Of a stretch of DNA of 64,000 nucleotides, positions 1-9,250 are shown one piece after another. A program made the position numbers and the translations under genes. The number at the start of each line of letters is the position of its first letter. The first letter of the stretch is position 1. The notes below the pieces were generated by a model, which was given only the letters and a program-made list of their open reading frames with translations, did not search any database and was not told where the DNA came from. Source of the DNA: Falsirhodobacter halotolerans (GTDB taxonomy: Bacteria > Pseudomonadota > Alphaproteobacteria > Rhodobacterales > Rhodobacteraceae); assembly GCF_022899245.1 (NCBI RefSeq), contig NZ_JALJAZ010000001.1:476501-540500 (forward strand), written 5' to 3'.

Positions 1-1
1 G

Positions 2-259
2 ATCTGGGTGCTGATCCTGCGGCGGGGCTGGCTGCGCTGGCCGGGCGCGATCGCCGGGGTGTTCATCGCCGGCTATGGCGCGTCGCGGTTTCTGGTGGAG
101 TTCGTCCGCCAGCCCGACGCCCAGTTCGTGACCGAGGGCAACCCGCTGGGGCTGGCTTGGCAGATCGGCGGCTGGGGGCTGACGCAGGGGCAGGCGCTGT
201 CCCTGCCGATGGTGGCCGTGGGCCTGTGGCTGATCCTGCGGGCGCGGCGGGCGGCGTGA
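2..259 (+). CDS. lgt: Prolipoprotein diacylglyceryl transferase, C-terminal part (cut by window start)
   Basis: This is the 3' end of lgt. The enzyme transfers diacylglycerol from phosphatidylglycerol to the lipobox cysteine of prolipoproteins at the inner membrane, the first step of lipoprotein maturation. The frame is open from the first bases and ends at a TGA at 257-259. The visible part holds the family's late [11 protein letters not shown] segment, a [12 protein letters not shown]-like stretch and a last membrane helix ([14 protein letters not shown]). The catalytic N-terminal two thirds lie outside the window. Its stop overlaps the GTG start of the next gene, so the two are probably co-translated. 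Confidence 0.9.
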   Translation: MWVLILRRGWLRWPGAIAGVFIAGYGASRFLVEFVRQPDAQFVTEGNPLGLAWQIGGWGLTQGQALSLPMVAVGLWLILRARRAA

Positions 260-1272
260 CCCCGCTGGCGCAGGCCTTGGTGCGGGAGATCGGGCTGGAC
301 GGTCCGATCAGCCTTGCCACCTTCATGCGGCGCGCGTTGCTGGACCCCGATCACGGCTATTACACGACGCGGATGCCCTTCGGGGCGGCGGGCGATTTCA
401 CCACCGCGCCGGAGATCAGCCAGATGTTCGGCGAGCTGATCGGCCTGTGTCTGGCGCAGCACTGGCTGGAATCGGGGGGCGGGGCCTTCACCTTGGCCGA
501 GCTTGGGCCGGGGCGCGGGACGCTGATGGCCGACATCCTGCGCGCCACCCGCAACGTGCCCGGATTTCACGCCGCCGCCGATGTGGTGCTGGTGGAGGCG
601 AGCCCCGCGCTGGCCGCGATGCAGGCCGGGCGCGTGCCGTGTCGCCATGTGGCCCGGGTGCAGGATCTGCCGGACGCCCCGCTGTGGCTGGTCGCGAACG
701 AGTTCTTCGACGCGCTGCCGATCCGCCAGTTCCACCGGCGGGGGGCGGCGTGGCATGAACGGATGGTCGGCGTGACCGAGGGGCGTCTGGCCTTTGGCCT
801 CTCGCCCCCTGTGGCGGGCACCTATGACGCCGATATCGTGGAGATCTGCCCCGACGCCGCCCCCATCATGGCCGAGATCGCCGCCCGTGTGACGGATCGC
901 GGTCTGGCGCTGATCGTGGATTATGGCGGCTGGGGCAGCGATGGCGACACGTTTCAGGCCGTCCGCAACCACGCCTTTGCCGATCCGCTGGCCGATGTGG
1001 GGCAGGCGGACCTGACCGCGCATGTCGATTTTCGCGCGCTGGCGGCGGCGGCGGCGGAGTGCACGATACGCTATACGACGCAGGGGGCGCTTCTGGGCGG
1101 GTTGGGCATCGCCACGCGGGCCGAACGGCTGGCGGCCACCCTCAGCGGGGCGGCGCTGGAGGCGCATGTGGCGGCGTTTCGGCGGTTGACCGAGGCGGGG
1201 CAGATGGGCGAACTGTTCAAGGCCATGGCGGTCACGGGCCGCACCTCACCACAACCACCGGGGTTTCCATGA
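256..1272 (+). CDS. SAM-dependent methyltransferase, MidA/NDUFAF7 family
   Basis: The 338-residue protein belongs to the MidA/NDUFAF7 family (COG1565). The mitochondrial member methylates an arginine of a complex I subunit during assembly, so a role in NADH dehydrogenase assembly is plausible but inferred. Family marks visible are the N-terminal [20 protein letters not shown] segment, the SAM-binding [14 protein letters not shown] motif and [13 protein letters not shown]. The GTG at 256 overlaps the lgt stop by four bases and places the family's conserved N-terminus correctly; upstream in-frame starts lie inside lgt. Its TGA overlaps the ATG of the next gene. Confidence 0.88.
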   Translation: MTPLAQALVREIGLDGPISLATFMRRALLDPDHGYYTTRMPFGAAGDFTTAPEISQMFGELIGLCLAQHWLESGGGAFTLAELGPGRGTLMADILRATRNVPGFHAAADVVLVEASPALAAMQAGRVPCRHVARVQDLPDAPLWLVANEFFDALPIRQFHRRGAAWHERMVGVTEGRLAFGLSPPVAGTYDADIVEICPDAAPIMAEIAARVTDRGLALIVDYGGWGSDGDTFQAVRNHAFADPLADVGQADLTAHVDFRALAAAAAECTIRYTTQGALLGGLGIATRAERLAATLSGAALEAHVAAFRRLTEAGQMGELFKAMAVTGRTSPQPPGFP

Positions 1273-2015
1273 CACTCGAGATCATCACCTCCCGCGCGCT
1301 GCATCCCGTTCGCCACGGGTTCTTCACCCGCAAGGGGGGGGCGTCGTCGGGCATCTTTCACGGGCTGAACTGCGGCCCCGGAAGTTCGGATCTGGCGGAG
1401 GTGGTGGCCATCAACCGCGCCCGCGTGGCCGAGGCGATGGGCGTGGACAGGGCTGCGCTGGTGACGGTGCATCAGGTCCATTCCCCCGACGTGGCGGTGG
1501 TGGAGGGGGCGTTCGACACGGCCCCCCGCGCCGACGCGATGGTGACGCGCGAACCGGGGCTGGCCTTGGGCATCCTGACCGCCGATTGCCAGCCGGTGCT
1601 GCTCGCCGATGCGAAGGCGGGCGTGATCGGCGCGGCCCATGCGGGGTGGAAGGGCGCGCTGTCGGGCGTGTTGGAGGCGACGGTGCAGGCGATGCGCGAT
1701 CTGGGAGCCACGGACATCACCGCGGCGATCGGGCCGTGCATCAGCCAGCGCGCATATGAGGTCGGTCCCGAGATGCTGGACGCCTTCATGGCCGAGGATG
1801 ACGCCTACAGCCGGTTCTTCGCCCAAGGGCAGGGGGACCGGCTGCTGTTCGATCTGCCGGGCTTCGGCCTGTCACGTCTGCGGGCGGCAGGGGTGGAGGC
1901 CGAATGGACCGGCCATTGCACCTATTCCGATGCCGAGCGGTTCTATTCCTATCGCCGCACCACCCACGCGAACGAGGCCGATTACGGCCGCCTTATCGCG
2001 ACGATCCGGCTTTAG
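1269..2015 (+). CDS. pgeF: Peptidoglycan editing factor PgeF / YfiH-type (multicopper oxidase-like fold)
   Basis: The 248-residue protein matches the YfiH/PgeF (former DUF152) family. In E. coli PgeF removes wrongly incorporated L-Ser from UDP-MurNAc peptides; other members were reported as purine nucleoside or polyphenol-active enzymes. Visible family motifs are HGFFTRKGGASSGIF near the start, VHQVHSPDV, the TADCQP motif with its cysteine, AAHAGWKGAL with the metal-binding histidine, and SYRRTT near the C-terminus. The ATG overlaps the preceding stop (ATGA), so lgt, the methyltransferase and pgeF look like one operon. Its 3' end overlaps the convergent Lrp gene by 23 bases. Confidence 0.88.
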   Translation: MTLEIITSRALHPVRHGFFTRKGGASSGIFHGLNCGPGSSDLAEVVAINRARVAEAMGVDRAALVTVHQVHSPDVAVVEGAFDTAPRADAMVTREPGLALGILTADCQPVLLADAKAGVIGAAHAGWKGALSGVLEATVQAMRDLGATDITAAIGPCISQRAYEVGPEMLDAFMAEDDAYSRFFAQGQGDRLLFDLPGFGLSRLRAAGVEAEWTGHCTYSDAERFYSYRRTTHANEADYGRLIATIRL

Positions 2016-2502
2016 CGAGCCGCGCCTCAAGCACGTCGAAGGGCACGCCGGGTTCGTCCTTGGCGCCGCGAATCACCAGGCTGGTCTTGACGCTGGCGAC
2101 ATTCGCGGCCGAAGTCAGGTGCTGCGTCAGGAACGACTGGAAGGTGGACAGGTCGGGGGCCACGCATTTCAGGATGAAGTCGATCTCGCCGTTCAGCATG
2201 TGGCATTCGCGGACCAGCGACAGGCTGCGGCAATGATCCTCGAACGCGGCCAGATCGCGTTCGGCCTGGCTGTGCAGCCGCACCATGGCAAAGACCTGCA
2301 CCTCGAACCCCATTTCGCGCGGGTCGATTTCGGCATGGTATCCGCGGATATAGCCCGCCACCTCCAGCGCGCGCACGCGGCGCAGGCAGGGCGGGGCGGA
2401 TATGCCCACGCGCCGCGCCAGTTCCACGTTGGTCATGCGTCCGTCGGCCTGCAATTCGGCAAGGATCTGTCGGTCGATGGGATCCAGCTTCGATCCGGCC
2501 AT
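1993..2502 (-). CDS. Lrp/AsnC family transcriptional regulator
   Basis: This 169-residue protein has the two-part layout of Lrp/AsnC regulators: an N-terminal winged helix-turn-helix (residues about 5-60, starting LDPIDRQILAELQADGR) and a C-terminal RAM ligand-binding domain. Such proteins control amino-acid metabolism genes and often their own. The start at 2502 fits the family length; the open frame extends upstream without family similarity. It is divergent from trxB, and the shared 148-base region contains a perfect 15-bp inverted repeat, so control of trxB by this regulator is possible but not shown. Confidence 0.88.
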   Translation of the reverse strand: MAGSKLDPIDRQILAELQADGRMTNVELARRVGISAPPCLRRVRALEVAGYIRGYHAEIDPREMGFEVQVFAMVRLHSQAERDLAAFEDHCRSLSLVRECHMLNGEIDFILKCVAPDLSTFQSFLTQHLTSAANVASVKTSLVIRGAKDEPGVPFDVLEARLAKAGSSR

Positions 2503-2518
2503 GAAATGCTCCCTGTAA

Positions 2519-3601
<1,083 letters not shown>

Positions 3602-3610
3602 ACGCCCGAC

Positions 3611-3829
3611 CTAGTGGACGTTCACCGGGGCCAGATCGTTCTGGATCGCAAGCTGGAAGGCCATCTTGCGGTCCCGCACAAGGGCGATCTGTTCCCCCGA
3701 CGCGCTGTGCAGCGCATAGAGGATGTCCAGCCCCTCGGCCTGATCCTGCACTTCGGACGGCAGGTCGGCCACGGCGACGGGACGGACATAGACCATCCGG
3801 TCGGTTTGGGTGTTTTCAACATTCGGCAT
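3611..3829 (-). CDS. DUF1150 family small protein
   Basis: The 72-residue protein is of the DUF1150 family, which is common in alphaproteobacteria next to small heat-shock genes. The family function is unknown. It has no membrane segment or signal peptide and carries the family-like VYVRPVAVADLP segment and a C-terminal stretch ending DLAPVNVH. It starts 16 bases after the hsp20 stop, so it is most likely transcribed with hsp20 from the RpoH-like promoter at 4312-4340. Confidence 0.8.
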   Translation of the reverse strand: MPNVENTQTDRMVYVRPVAVADLPSEVQDQAEGLDILYALHSASGEQIALVRDRKMAFQLAIQNDLAPVNVH

Positions 3830-3845
3830 GATGGGTCTCCTGTTC

Positions 3846-4253
3846 TCAGGCGGATCGGATGGCGATGGTCTGCACCACCGTGTCCGGGACGACGCGCTTC
3901 AGGTCCACGTGAAGCAGTCCGTGCTTCAACTCGGCCCCCGCAACCTCCACCCCGTCGGCCAGCACGAAGCTGCGCTGAAAGGCGCGGCCGGCAATTCCAC
4001 GGTGCAGGAACACGCGGGGCACGGTTTCATCCGCCTGTCGGCCACGGATGACCAGCTGGCGGTCTTCGACCGTGATGGACAGGTCCGCATCGGCGAACCC
4101 CGCCACCGCAAGGGTGATGCGATAGGCGTTGTCGGCCACCGCCTCGATGTTGAACGGGGGATATCCATCGGTTTTCGAGGTCCGTTCCACCAGCCGTTCC
4201 AGCTGTTCGAACCCAAGAAGGTGGGGATGCGCCCCGAAGCTGAGTTTCGTCAT
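3846..4253 (-). CDS. Hsp20/alpha-crystallin family small heat-shock protein (IbpA-like)
   Basis: This 135-residue ATP-independent chaperone holds unfolding proteins in a refoldable state. The alpha-crystallin domain spans about residues 28-125, from PPFNIEAVADNAYRITLAVAG to the GLLHVDLKR end strand. The start at 4253 (MTKLSFG) matches the usual IbpA-like N-terminus and has an AAGGG ribosome binding site 8 bases upstream; nine further in-frame codons lie upstream but run into the predicted thermometer hairpin. It leads an operon with DUF1150. A second Hsp20 lies at 54639, and both genes carry the same promoter and leader signals. Confidence 0.93.
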   Translation of the reverse strand: MTKLSFGAHPHLLGFEQLERLVERTSKTDGYPPFNIEAVADNAYRITLAVAGFADADLSITVEDRQLVIRGRQADETVPRVFLHRGIAGRAFQRSFVLADGVEVAGAELKHGLLHVDLKRVVPDTVVQTIAIRSA

Positions 4254-4258
4254 TCCGC

Positions 4259-4280
4259 TTGCCCTTGCATGAAGCGACAA
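4259..4280 (-). promoter_or_regulatory. ROSE-like RNA thermometer hairpin before hsp20
   Basis: On the minus strand TTGTCGCTT (4272-4280) can pair with AAGGGCAA (4259-4266) around a 5-base loop. The pairing leaves one bulged G inside UCGCU, opposite the ribosome binding site AAGGG. A UYGCU motif with a bulged G facing the Shine-Dalgarno sequence is the hallmark of ROSE thermometers, which melt on heat shock. An alternative 5-bp pairing of CGCTT with AAGCG just before the start codon also exists. A GC-rich upstream stem in the leader (GCGGG with CCCGC, about 4281-4301) fits the multi-hairpin form. Confidence 0.6.
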
Positions 4281-4311
4281 ATCGCGGGCCCGTGCGGCAC
4301 CCGCAGGATCA

Positions 4312-4340
4312 ATATGGGCAAGACGGGGACGCGCCGCAAG
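4312..4340 (-). promoter_or_regulatory. RpoH (sigma-32)-like promoter for hsp20–DUF1150
   Basis: Reading the minus strand, CTTGCG (4335-4340) and CCCATAT (4312-4318) are separated by 16 bases. This resembles the heat-shock sigma factor consensus of CTTGAA and CCCCATnT. A start point about 4304 would give a leader of about 50 bases that includes the ROSE-like hairpin. The same spacing and elements occur before the second hsp20 gene. Confidence 0.55.
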
Positions 4341-4412
4341 ACGCGCAGAATTTTCCCCTCCCTTGCGTGAAACCCGCTATACTCCCCCCACGTCACATTT
4401 CCAGAGCAGACC

Positions 4413-4631
4413 ATGAACGCCCATTCCGAACTCGACACCGAGGAAATGCTGAAGATCAGGGTGGCGGTTCTGCGGCAGGAACACCGCGATCTGGATGAAG
4501 CCATTCTGGCGCTCACCGCCTCGCCCGCGCCGGACGCGCTGCGCCTGCAACGTCTGAAGCGGCGCAAGCTGTGCCTTAAGGATGAAATCGTGCGGATCGA
4601 GGATCGCCTTATCCCCGACATCATCGCCTGA
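4413..4631 (+). CDS. YdcH/DUF465 family protein
   Basis: The 72-residue, highly charged, helical protein fits the DUF465 (YdcH) family, whose function is not established. It shows the family pattern of a central HRDLDEAI segment, a [15 protein letters not shown] helix and the C-terminal [12 protein letters not shown]. No membrane segment is present. It is divergent from hsp20; a TATACT at 4378-4383 could serve as its -10 element, but no good -35 is placed at the right distance. Confidence 0.8.
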   Translation: MNAHSELDTEEMLKIRVAVLRQEHRDLDEAILALTASPAPDALRLQRLKRRKLCLKDEIVRIEDRLIPDIIA

Positions 4632-4692
4632 TCCCATTGCGGGCGGGCGCGATGGCGTTATGATGCCGCCCTTTCACGGACGGGGGTCGTAT

Positions 4693-5178
4693 ATGGGCAT
4701 CGAGGTCGGAATCATCATGGGCAGCCAGTCCGACTGGCCCACCCTGCGCGAGGCGGCGGTCATTCTGGACGACCTCGGGGTTCCGTATGAGGCCCGGATC
4801 GTGTCGGCCCACCGCACGCCCGACCGGCTGTGGACCTATGGCAAGGAGGCCGTGGGCCGAGGTCTGAAGGTCATCATCGCGGGCGCGGGCGGGGCGGCGC
4901 ATCTGCCAGGCATGATGGCGTCGAAAACCCGCGTGCCGGTGATCGGCGTGCCGGTGCTGACCAAGGCGCTGTCGGGTGTGGACAGCCTGTATTCCATCCT
5001 GCAGATGCCCAAGGGCTTTCCCGTGGCGACCATGGCCATCGGCGCGCCGGGGGCGGCCAATGCCGGGCTGATGGCGGCGGGGATCCTTGCCCTGTCCGAT
5101 CCGGCCCTGGCGCAGCGGCTGGACGCGTGGCGGGCGGCGCTGACCGCCTCCATCCCCGACATGCCGGAGGATGTGTGA
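4693..5178 (+). CDS. purE: N5-carboxyaminoimidazole ribonucleotide mutase
   Basis: PurE converts N5-CAIR, made by PurK, to CAIR in purine synthesis. The 161 residues carry the class I signature MGSQSDW near residue 9, the catalytic SAHRTP motif, and [11 protein letters not shown] and [12 protein letters not shown] substrate-binding loops. The ATG at 4693 is used because family similarity starts immediately; upstream in-frame sequence overlaps the DUF465 gene. Its stop overlaps the purK start (TGATG), which indicates translational coupling of the two partner enzymes. Confidence 0.96.
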   Translation: MGIEVGIIMGSQSDWPTLREAAVILDDLGVPYEARIVSAHRTPDRLWTYGKEAVGRGLKVIIAGAGGAAHLPGMMASKTRVPVIGVPVLTKALSGVDSLYSILQMPKGFPVATMAIGAPGAANAGLMAAGILALSDPALAQRLDAWRAALTASIPDMPEDV

Positions 5179-6248
5179 TGGCGGCGCTGCATCCGGGGGC
5201 GGTGATCGGGATCCTTGGCGGGGGCCAGTTGGCGCGGATGCTGTCGGTCGCGGCCAGCCGTCTGGGCTTTCGCACCCATGTCTATGAACCCAGCCCCAAC
5301 CCGCCCGCGGGCGACGTGGCCCATGAGGTGACGACCGCCGCCTATGACGATGAGGCCGCCTTGCGCGCCTTTGCCGCATCCGTCGATGTCATCACCTATG
5401 AATTCGAGAACGTTCCGACCTCGGCCCTCGATCTGCTGGAGGCGCAGGTGGTCATCCGCCCGAACCGCCGCGCGCTGGCGGTCAGTCAGGACCGGATGGC
5501 GGAAAAGGAGTTCCTGTCGGGTCTGGGCCTGACCGTCGCGCCCTTCGCCCGCGTGACCGATGCCGCCAGCATGACGGCGGCGGTCGAGGCGATCGGGGCG
5601 CCGGCCATCCTCAAGACCACCCGTCTGGGATATGACGGTAAGGGGCAGGCCCGGCTGCGCGCGGCGGCGGATGCCGAAGCGGCACTCGCATCGATGAACG
5701 GGGCGGAGGCGGTGCTCGAAGGGTTCGTGACCTTCAGCCATGAGGTGTCGGTGATCGCCGCCCGCGGTCTTGACGGGGCCGTGGCCGCCTATGACCCCGG
5801 CGAGAACGTGCACCGCGACGGCATCCTGCACACGACCACCATCCCCGCCCGCCTGACGCCCGGCCAGCGCACCGATGCGGTGCTGATCGCGGCGCGCATC
5901 CTGAACGCGCTCGATTACGTGGGCGTCATGGGGGTGGAGCTGTTCGTGACCCAGAACGGGCTGATCGTGAACGAGATCGCGCCCCGGGTGCACAATTCCG
6001 GCCACTGGACACAGAACGGCTGCGCGGTGGACCAGTTCGAACAGCATATCCGCGCCGTGGCCGGCTGGCCCTTGGGCGACGGGGGGCGGCATTCGGACGT
6101 GGTGATGGAGAACCTGATCGGCGACGACATCCTGCGGGTGCCCGACATCGCAGGCGAGCGGGGCGCGGCGCTGCATCTCTATGGCAAGGCCGAGGCGCGT
6201 CCGGGCCGCAAGATGGGCCATGTAAACCGTGTGACGAAGGGGGCCTGA
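5178..6248 (+). CDS. purK: 5-(carboxyamino)imidazole ribonucleotide synthase
   Basis: PurK is an ATP-grasp enzyme that carboxylates AIR with ATP and bicarbonate to give N5-CAIR. The 356-residue protein opens with the GILGGGQLARML nucleotide-like motif, has KTTRLGYDGKGQ in the ATP-binding region, EGFVTFSHEVSVI, and the metal-binding NEIAPRVHNSGHWT near residue 275. The ATG overlaps the purE stop. It closes the purEK pair; the next gene starts 61 bases later. Confidence 0.96.
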   Translation: MAALHPGAVIGILGGGQLARMLSVAASRLGFRTHVYEPSPNPPAGDVAHEVTTAAYDDEAALRAFAASVDVITYEFENVPTSALDLLEAQVVIRPNRRALAVSQDRMAEKEFLSGLGLTVAPFARVTDAASMTAAVEAIGAPAILKTTRLGYDGKGQARLRAAADAEAALASMNGAEAVLEGFVTFSHEVSVIAARGLDGAVAAYDPGENVHRDGILHTTTIPARLTPGQRTDAVLIAARILNALDYVGVMGVELFVTQNGLIVNEIAPRVHNSGHWTQNGCAVDQFEQHIRAVAGWPLGDGGRHSDVVMENLIGDDILRVPDIAGERGAALHLYGKAEARPGRKMGHVNRVTKGA

Positions 6249-6309
6249 ACGGGGGGGGCCTAGCGGTTCGGCGCGCTTCCACCTAGCTTCAGGGCAAAGG
6301 AGACGCCTC

Positions 6310-8316
6310 ATGAACCCGCTTCTGTCCGACTGGACCGGCCCCTTCGGCCTTCCGCCCTTCGACCGCATCACCGATGCCGACTTCGCCCCCGCCATCGACG
6401 AAGGTCTGGCGGAGGCGCGGGCCAACATCGCGCGCATCAGCGCCGACCCTGCCGCCCCCACCTTCGCCAACACCATCGACGCGCTGGAACTGTCGGAGGA
6501 GGTGTTGGACCGCGTGGCGGGCGTTTTCTACACGCTGGCCGGGGCCGACAGCACCGACGCGCGTGAGGATCTGCAGCGTGAATTGGCGCCGAAGATGTCG
6601 GCCTTCTCGTCCGAGATCATCAACAACCACGCCCTGTTCGACCGGATCGACACCCTGTGGCAGGCGCGCGAAACGCTGGACCTCACGCCGGAACAGGCGC
6701 AGGTCCTGAAACTCTATCACCGCATGTTCGTGCGGGCGGGGGCGGAACTGACGGGGGCCGAGGCCGAACGTCTGACGGCGGTGAAGGCGCGGCTGGCGGT
6801 CCTTGGCACGCAGTTCGGCCAGAACCTGCTGGCCGAGGAAAAGGGCTGGTCCCGCGATCTGACGCCCGAAGATCTGGCGGGGCTGCCGGAGTTCGTGGTG
6901 GATGCGACCCGCGCCGCCGCCAGGGATCGGGGGCAGGCGGGGCACGTCCTGACGCTGGCGCGGTCGGTCATCACGCCGTTCCTGCAATTCTCGCCCGACC
7001 GCGATCTGCGGCGCGTGGCCTATGAGGCGTGGACCGCGCGCGGGGCCAACGGCAACGCGCAGGACAACCGCGCCATCGCGACCGAGATTCTGTCCCTGCG
7101 GGAGGAGCGGGCGCATCTTCTGGGCTATGCCAGCTTTGCCGATTACAAGCTGGCGCCGGAAATGGCCAAGACCCCGGCGGCGGTGCGCGATCTTTTGATG
7201 CAGGTCTGGGGCCCGGCAAAGGACGCCGCCGCCCGCGACGCCGAGGTTCTGACCCGCATGATGCACGAGGACGGGATCAACGGCGATCTGGAACCGTGGG
7301 ACTGGCTCTATTACACCGAACGCCGCCGCAAGGCCGAACACGATCTGGACGAGGCGGAGATCAAGCCCTTCTTCGCGCTGGACGCGATGATCGAGGCGGC
7401 GTTCGACGTGTCGCGCCGCCTGTTCGGGCTGGAGTTCAAGGCGCTGGACCTGCCGCTTTATCACCCCGATGCGCGCGCGTGGGAGGTGACGCGGAACGGC
7501 AAACATCTGGCCGTGTTCATCGGCGATTATTTCGCGCGGCCGTCCAAGCGGTCGGGCGCGTGGTGCACGGCGATGCGGGTGCAGCGCAAGCTGGGGGGCG
7601 ACCGCGCCCCCATCGTGATGAACGTCTGCAACTTCGCCAAGGGCGATCCCAGCCTTCTGTCCTATGACGATGCGCGGACCCTGTTTCACGAATTCGGCCA
7701 CGCGCTGCACCAGATGCTGTCGGACGTGACCTACGCCTATGTGTCGGGCACCTCGGTCGCGCGGGACTTCGTGGAACTGCCCAGCCAGCTTTACGAACAT
7801 TGGCTGGAGGTGCCGGAGGTTCTGCGCACACACGCCCGCCATGTGAAAACCGGCGCGCCGATGCCCGAGGATCTGATGGAGCGCCTTCTGGCGGCGGGCA
7901 CCTACGATCAGGGGCATTCGACGGTGGAATACGTGGCCTCCGCCCTTGTCGATCTGGCGTTTCACGAAGGTGCCGCCCCCGCCGATCCGATGGCCCGGCA
8001 GGCCGAGGTGCTGGCCCAACTGGGGATGCCCGACGCCATTCGTATGCGGCACGCGACGCCGCATTTCGCGCATATCTTCACGGGCGACGGATATTCCTCG
8101 GGCTATTACAGCTATATGTGGTCCGAGGTGATGGACGCCGATGCCTTCGCCGCCTTCACCGAAACGGGCGACGCCTTCGACCCCGCCACCGCCCGCGCGC
8201 TGGAGGAGCATATCCTGTCCAAGGGCGGGACCGAAGAGGCGGAGGCCCTTTACACCGCCTTCCGGGGCAAGATGCCGGATGTTGCGCCGCTGCTGCGCGG
8301 GCGGGGGCTGGCCTGA
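6310..8316 (+). CDS. M3 family zinc metallopeptidase (Dcp/oligopeptidase A-like)
   Basis: This 668-residue cytoplasmic peptidase degrades short peptides or removes dipeptides from C-termini. The zinc site HEFGH is at residues 460-464 (ligands His460 and His464, catalytic Glu461), and the third ligand is probably Glu489 in RDFVELPSQ. The late DGYSSGYYSYMWSEV segment is typical of the M3A branch. Sequence alone does not firmly separate peptidyl-dipeptidase Dcp from oligopeptidase A. The ATG at 6310 has an AGGAGAC ribosome binding site just upstream. Confidence 0.9.
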   Translation: MNPLLSDWTGPFGLPPFDRITDADFAPAIDEGLAEARANIARISADPAAPTFANTIDALELSEEVLDRVAGVFYTLAGADSTDAREDLQRELAPKMSAFSSEIINNHALFDRIDTLWQARETLDLTPEQAQVLKLYHRMFVRAGAELTGAEAERLTAVKARLAVLGTQFGQNLLAEEKGWSRDLTPEDLAGLPEFVVDATRAAARDRGQAGHVLTLARSVITPFLQFSPDRDLRRVAYEAWTARGANGNAQDNRAIATEILSLREERAHLLGYASFADYKLAPEMAKTPAAVRDLLMQVWGPAKDAAARDAEVLTRMMHEDGINGDLEPWDWLYYTERRRKAEHDLDEAEIKPFFALDAMIEAAFDVSRRLFGLEFKALDLPLYHPDARAWEVTRNGKHLAVFIGDYFARPSKRSGAWCTAMRVQRKLGGDRAPIVMNVCNFAKGDPSLLSYDDARTLFHEFGHALHQMLSDVTYAYVSGTSVARDFVELPSQLYEHWLEVPEVLRTHARHVKTGAPMPEDLMERLLAAGTYDQGHSTVEYVASALVDLAFHEGAAPADPMARQAEVLAQLGMPDAIRMRHATPHFAHIFTGDGYSSGYYSYMWSEVMDADAFAAFTETGDAFDPATARALEEHILSKGGTEEAEALYTAFRGKMPDVAPLLRGRGLA

Positions 8317-8321
8317 GGGCC

Positions 8322-8361
8322 CTGTCGCAAAACCTTCGCGGAACCGCCCCGAAACCGTGAC
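8322..8361 (+). promoter_or_regulatory. Possible Pho box-like direct repeats before phnC
   Basis: CTGTCGC (8322-8328), CCTTCGC (8333-8339), CCGCCCC (8344-8350) and CCGTGAC (8355-8361) follow an 11-base period with A-rich 4-base spacers. This has the form of a PhoB site (CTGTCAT repeats), but only the first repeat matches well. Phosphate control of phosphonate uptake is common, so the context fits; the match itself is weak. Confidence 0.25.
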
Positions 8362-8406
8362 GTTTCCGCCTTTATCTGGCCCCCGTGAACACATGAGGGG
8401 CCGGTC

Positions 8407-9225
8407 ATGCTGGAAGTCAGAAACGTCACGCGGATGTTTGGCGCGCGCGCGGCGGTGGACGATATCAGCTTCACCGTCGACGGGCCGGCCTTTGTCGGCG
8501 TGATCGGGCGGTCGGGGGCGGGCAAGTCCACCTTCCTGCGGATGATGAACCGCCTGACCGACGCGACCGCGGGCCGGATCCTGGTGGAGGGGCGCGACAT
8601 CCTCGCCCTGCGCGGCCCGCAGGCGCGGGCGTGGCAAAGCGATTGTGCGATGATCTTCCAGCAGTTCAACCTTGTCCCCCGCATGGATGTGGTGTCGAAC
8701 GTCCTGCATGGCATCCTGAACCGCCGCTCCACCCTTCAGACGATGTTCAACCTGTGGCCGCGCGCGGACATCCTGCGGGCGATCGACATTCTGGACCGGC
8801 TGGGCATCGCCGAACAGGCACCCAAACGGGCCGAGGCGCTGTCGGGCGGGCAGCAGCAGCGCGTGGCCATTGCCCGCGCCCTGATGCAGGATCCCCGCAT
8901 CATCCTGGCCGACGAACCCATCGCCAGCCTTGATCCGATGAACGCGCAGGTGGTGATGGACGCCCTTCGGCGCATCAACCTGGAGGATGGCCGCATGGTC
9001 ATCGCCAACCTGCACACGCTGGACACCGCGCGGCGGTATTGCGACCGCGTCATCGGTATGCGCGACGGGCGCATCGTGTTCGACGGCACGCCCGACCAGC
9101 TTTCGACCGGGGTCGCCCGCGACATCTATGGCGCGGATGCCAGCTTCAACGAGGCGGCGACCTCCACCTCCATTCCCACCGACACCTCATCCGACGACGC
9201 CTATGCCTTGCGGATGATGGCCTGA
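8407..9225 (+). CDS. phnC: Phosphonate ABC transporter, ATP-binding protein
   Basis: PhnC powers import of phosphonates with PhnD and the PhnE permeases. The 272-residue ATPase has Walker [10 protein letters not shown] at residues 34-42, the ABC signature [15 protein letters not shown] from about 145, and Walker B IILADEP around 166. The [12 protein letters not shown] segment near the C-terminus is common in PhnC proteins. It opens the transporter operon, 90 bases after the peptidase gene, so it probably has its own promoter. Confidence 0.95.
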   Translation: MLEVRNVTRMFGARAAVDDISFTVDGPAFVGVIGRSGAGKSTFLRMMNRLTDATAGRILVEGRDILALRGPQARAWQSDCAMIFQQFNLVPRMDVVSNVLHGILNRRSTLQTMFNLWPRADILRAIDILDRLGIAEQAPKRAEALSGGQQQRVAIARALMQDPRIILADEPIASLDPMNAQVVMDALRRINLEDGRMVIANLHTLDTARRYCDRVIGMRDGRIVFDGTPDQLSTGVARDIYGADASFNEAATSTSIPTDTSSDDAYALRMMA

Positions 9226-9250
9226 CCCCTTCCATCCCTACGGAGAGACG

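Noticed and set aside
6289-9015. Open frame of 908 codons on the minus strand
   Set aside because: It is antisense to the M3 peptidase and phnC, both of which have intact catalytic motifs; the product is Arg/His/Gln-rich without recognisable domains.
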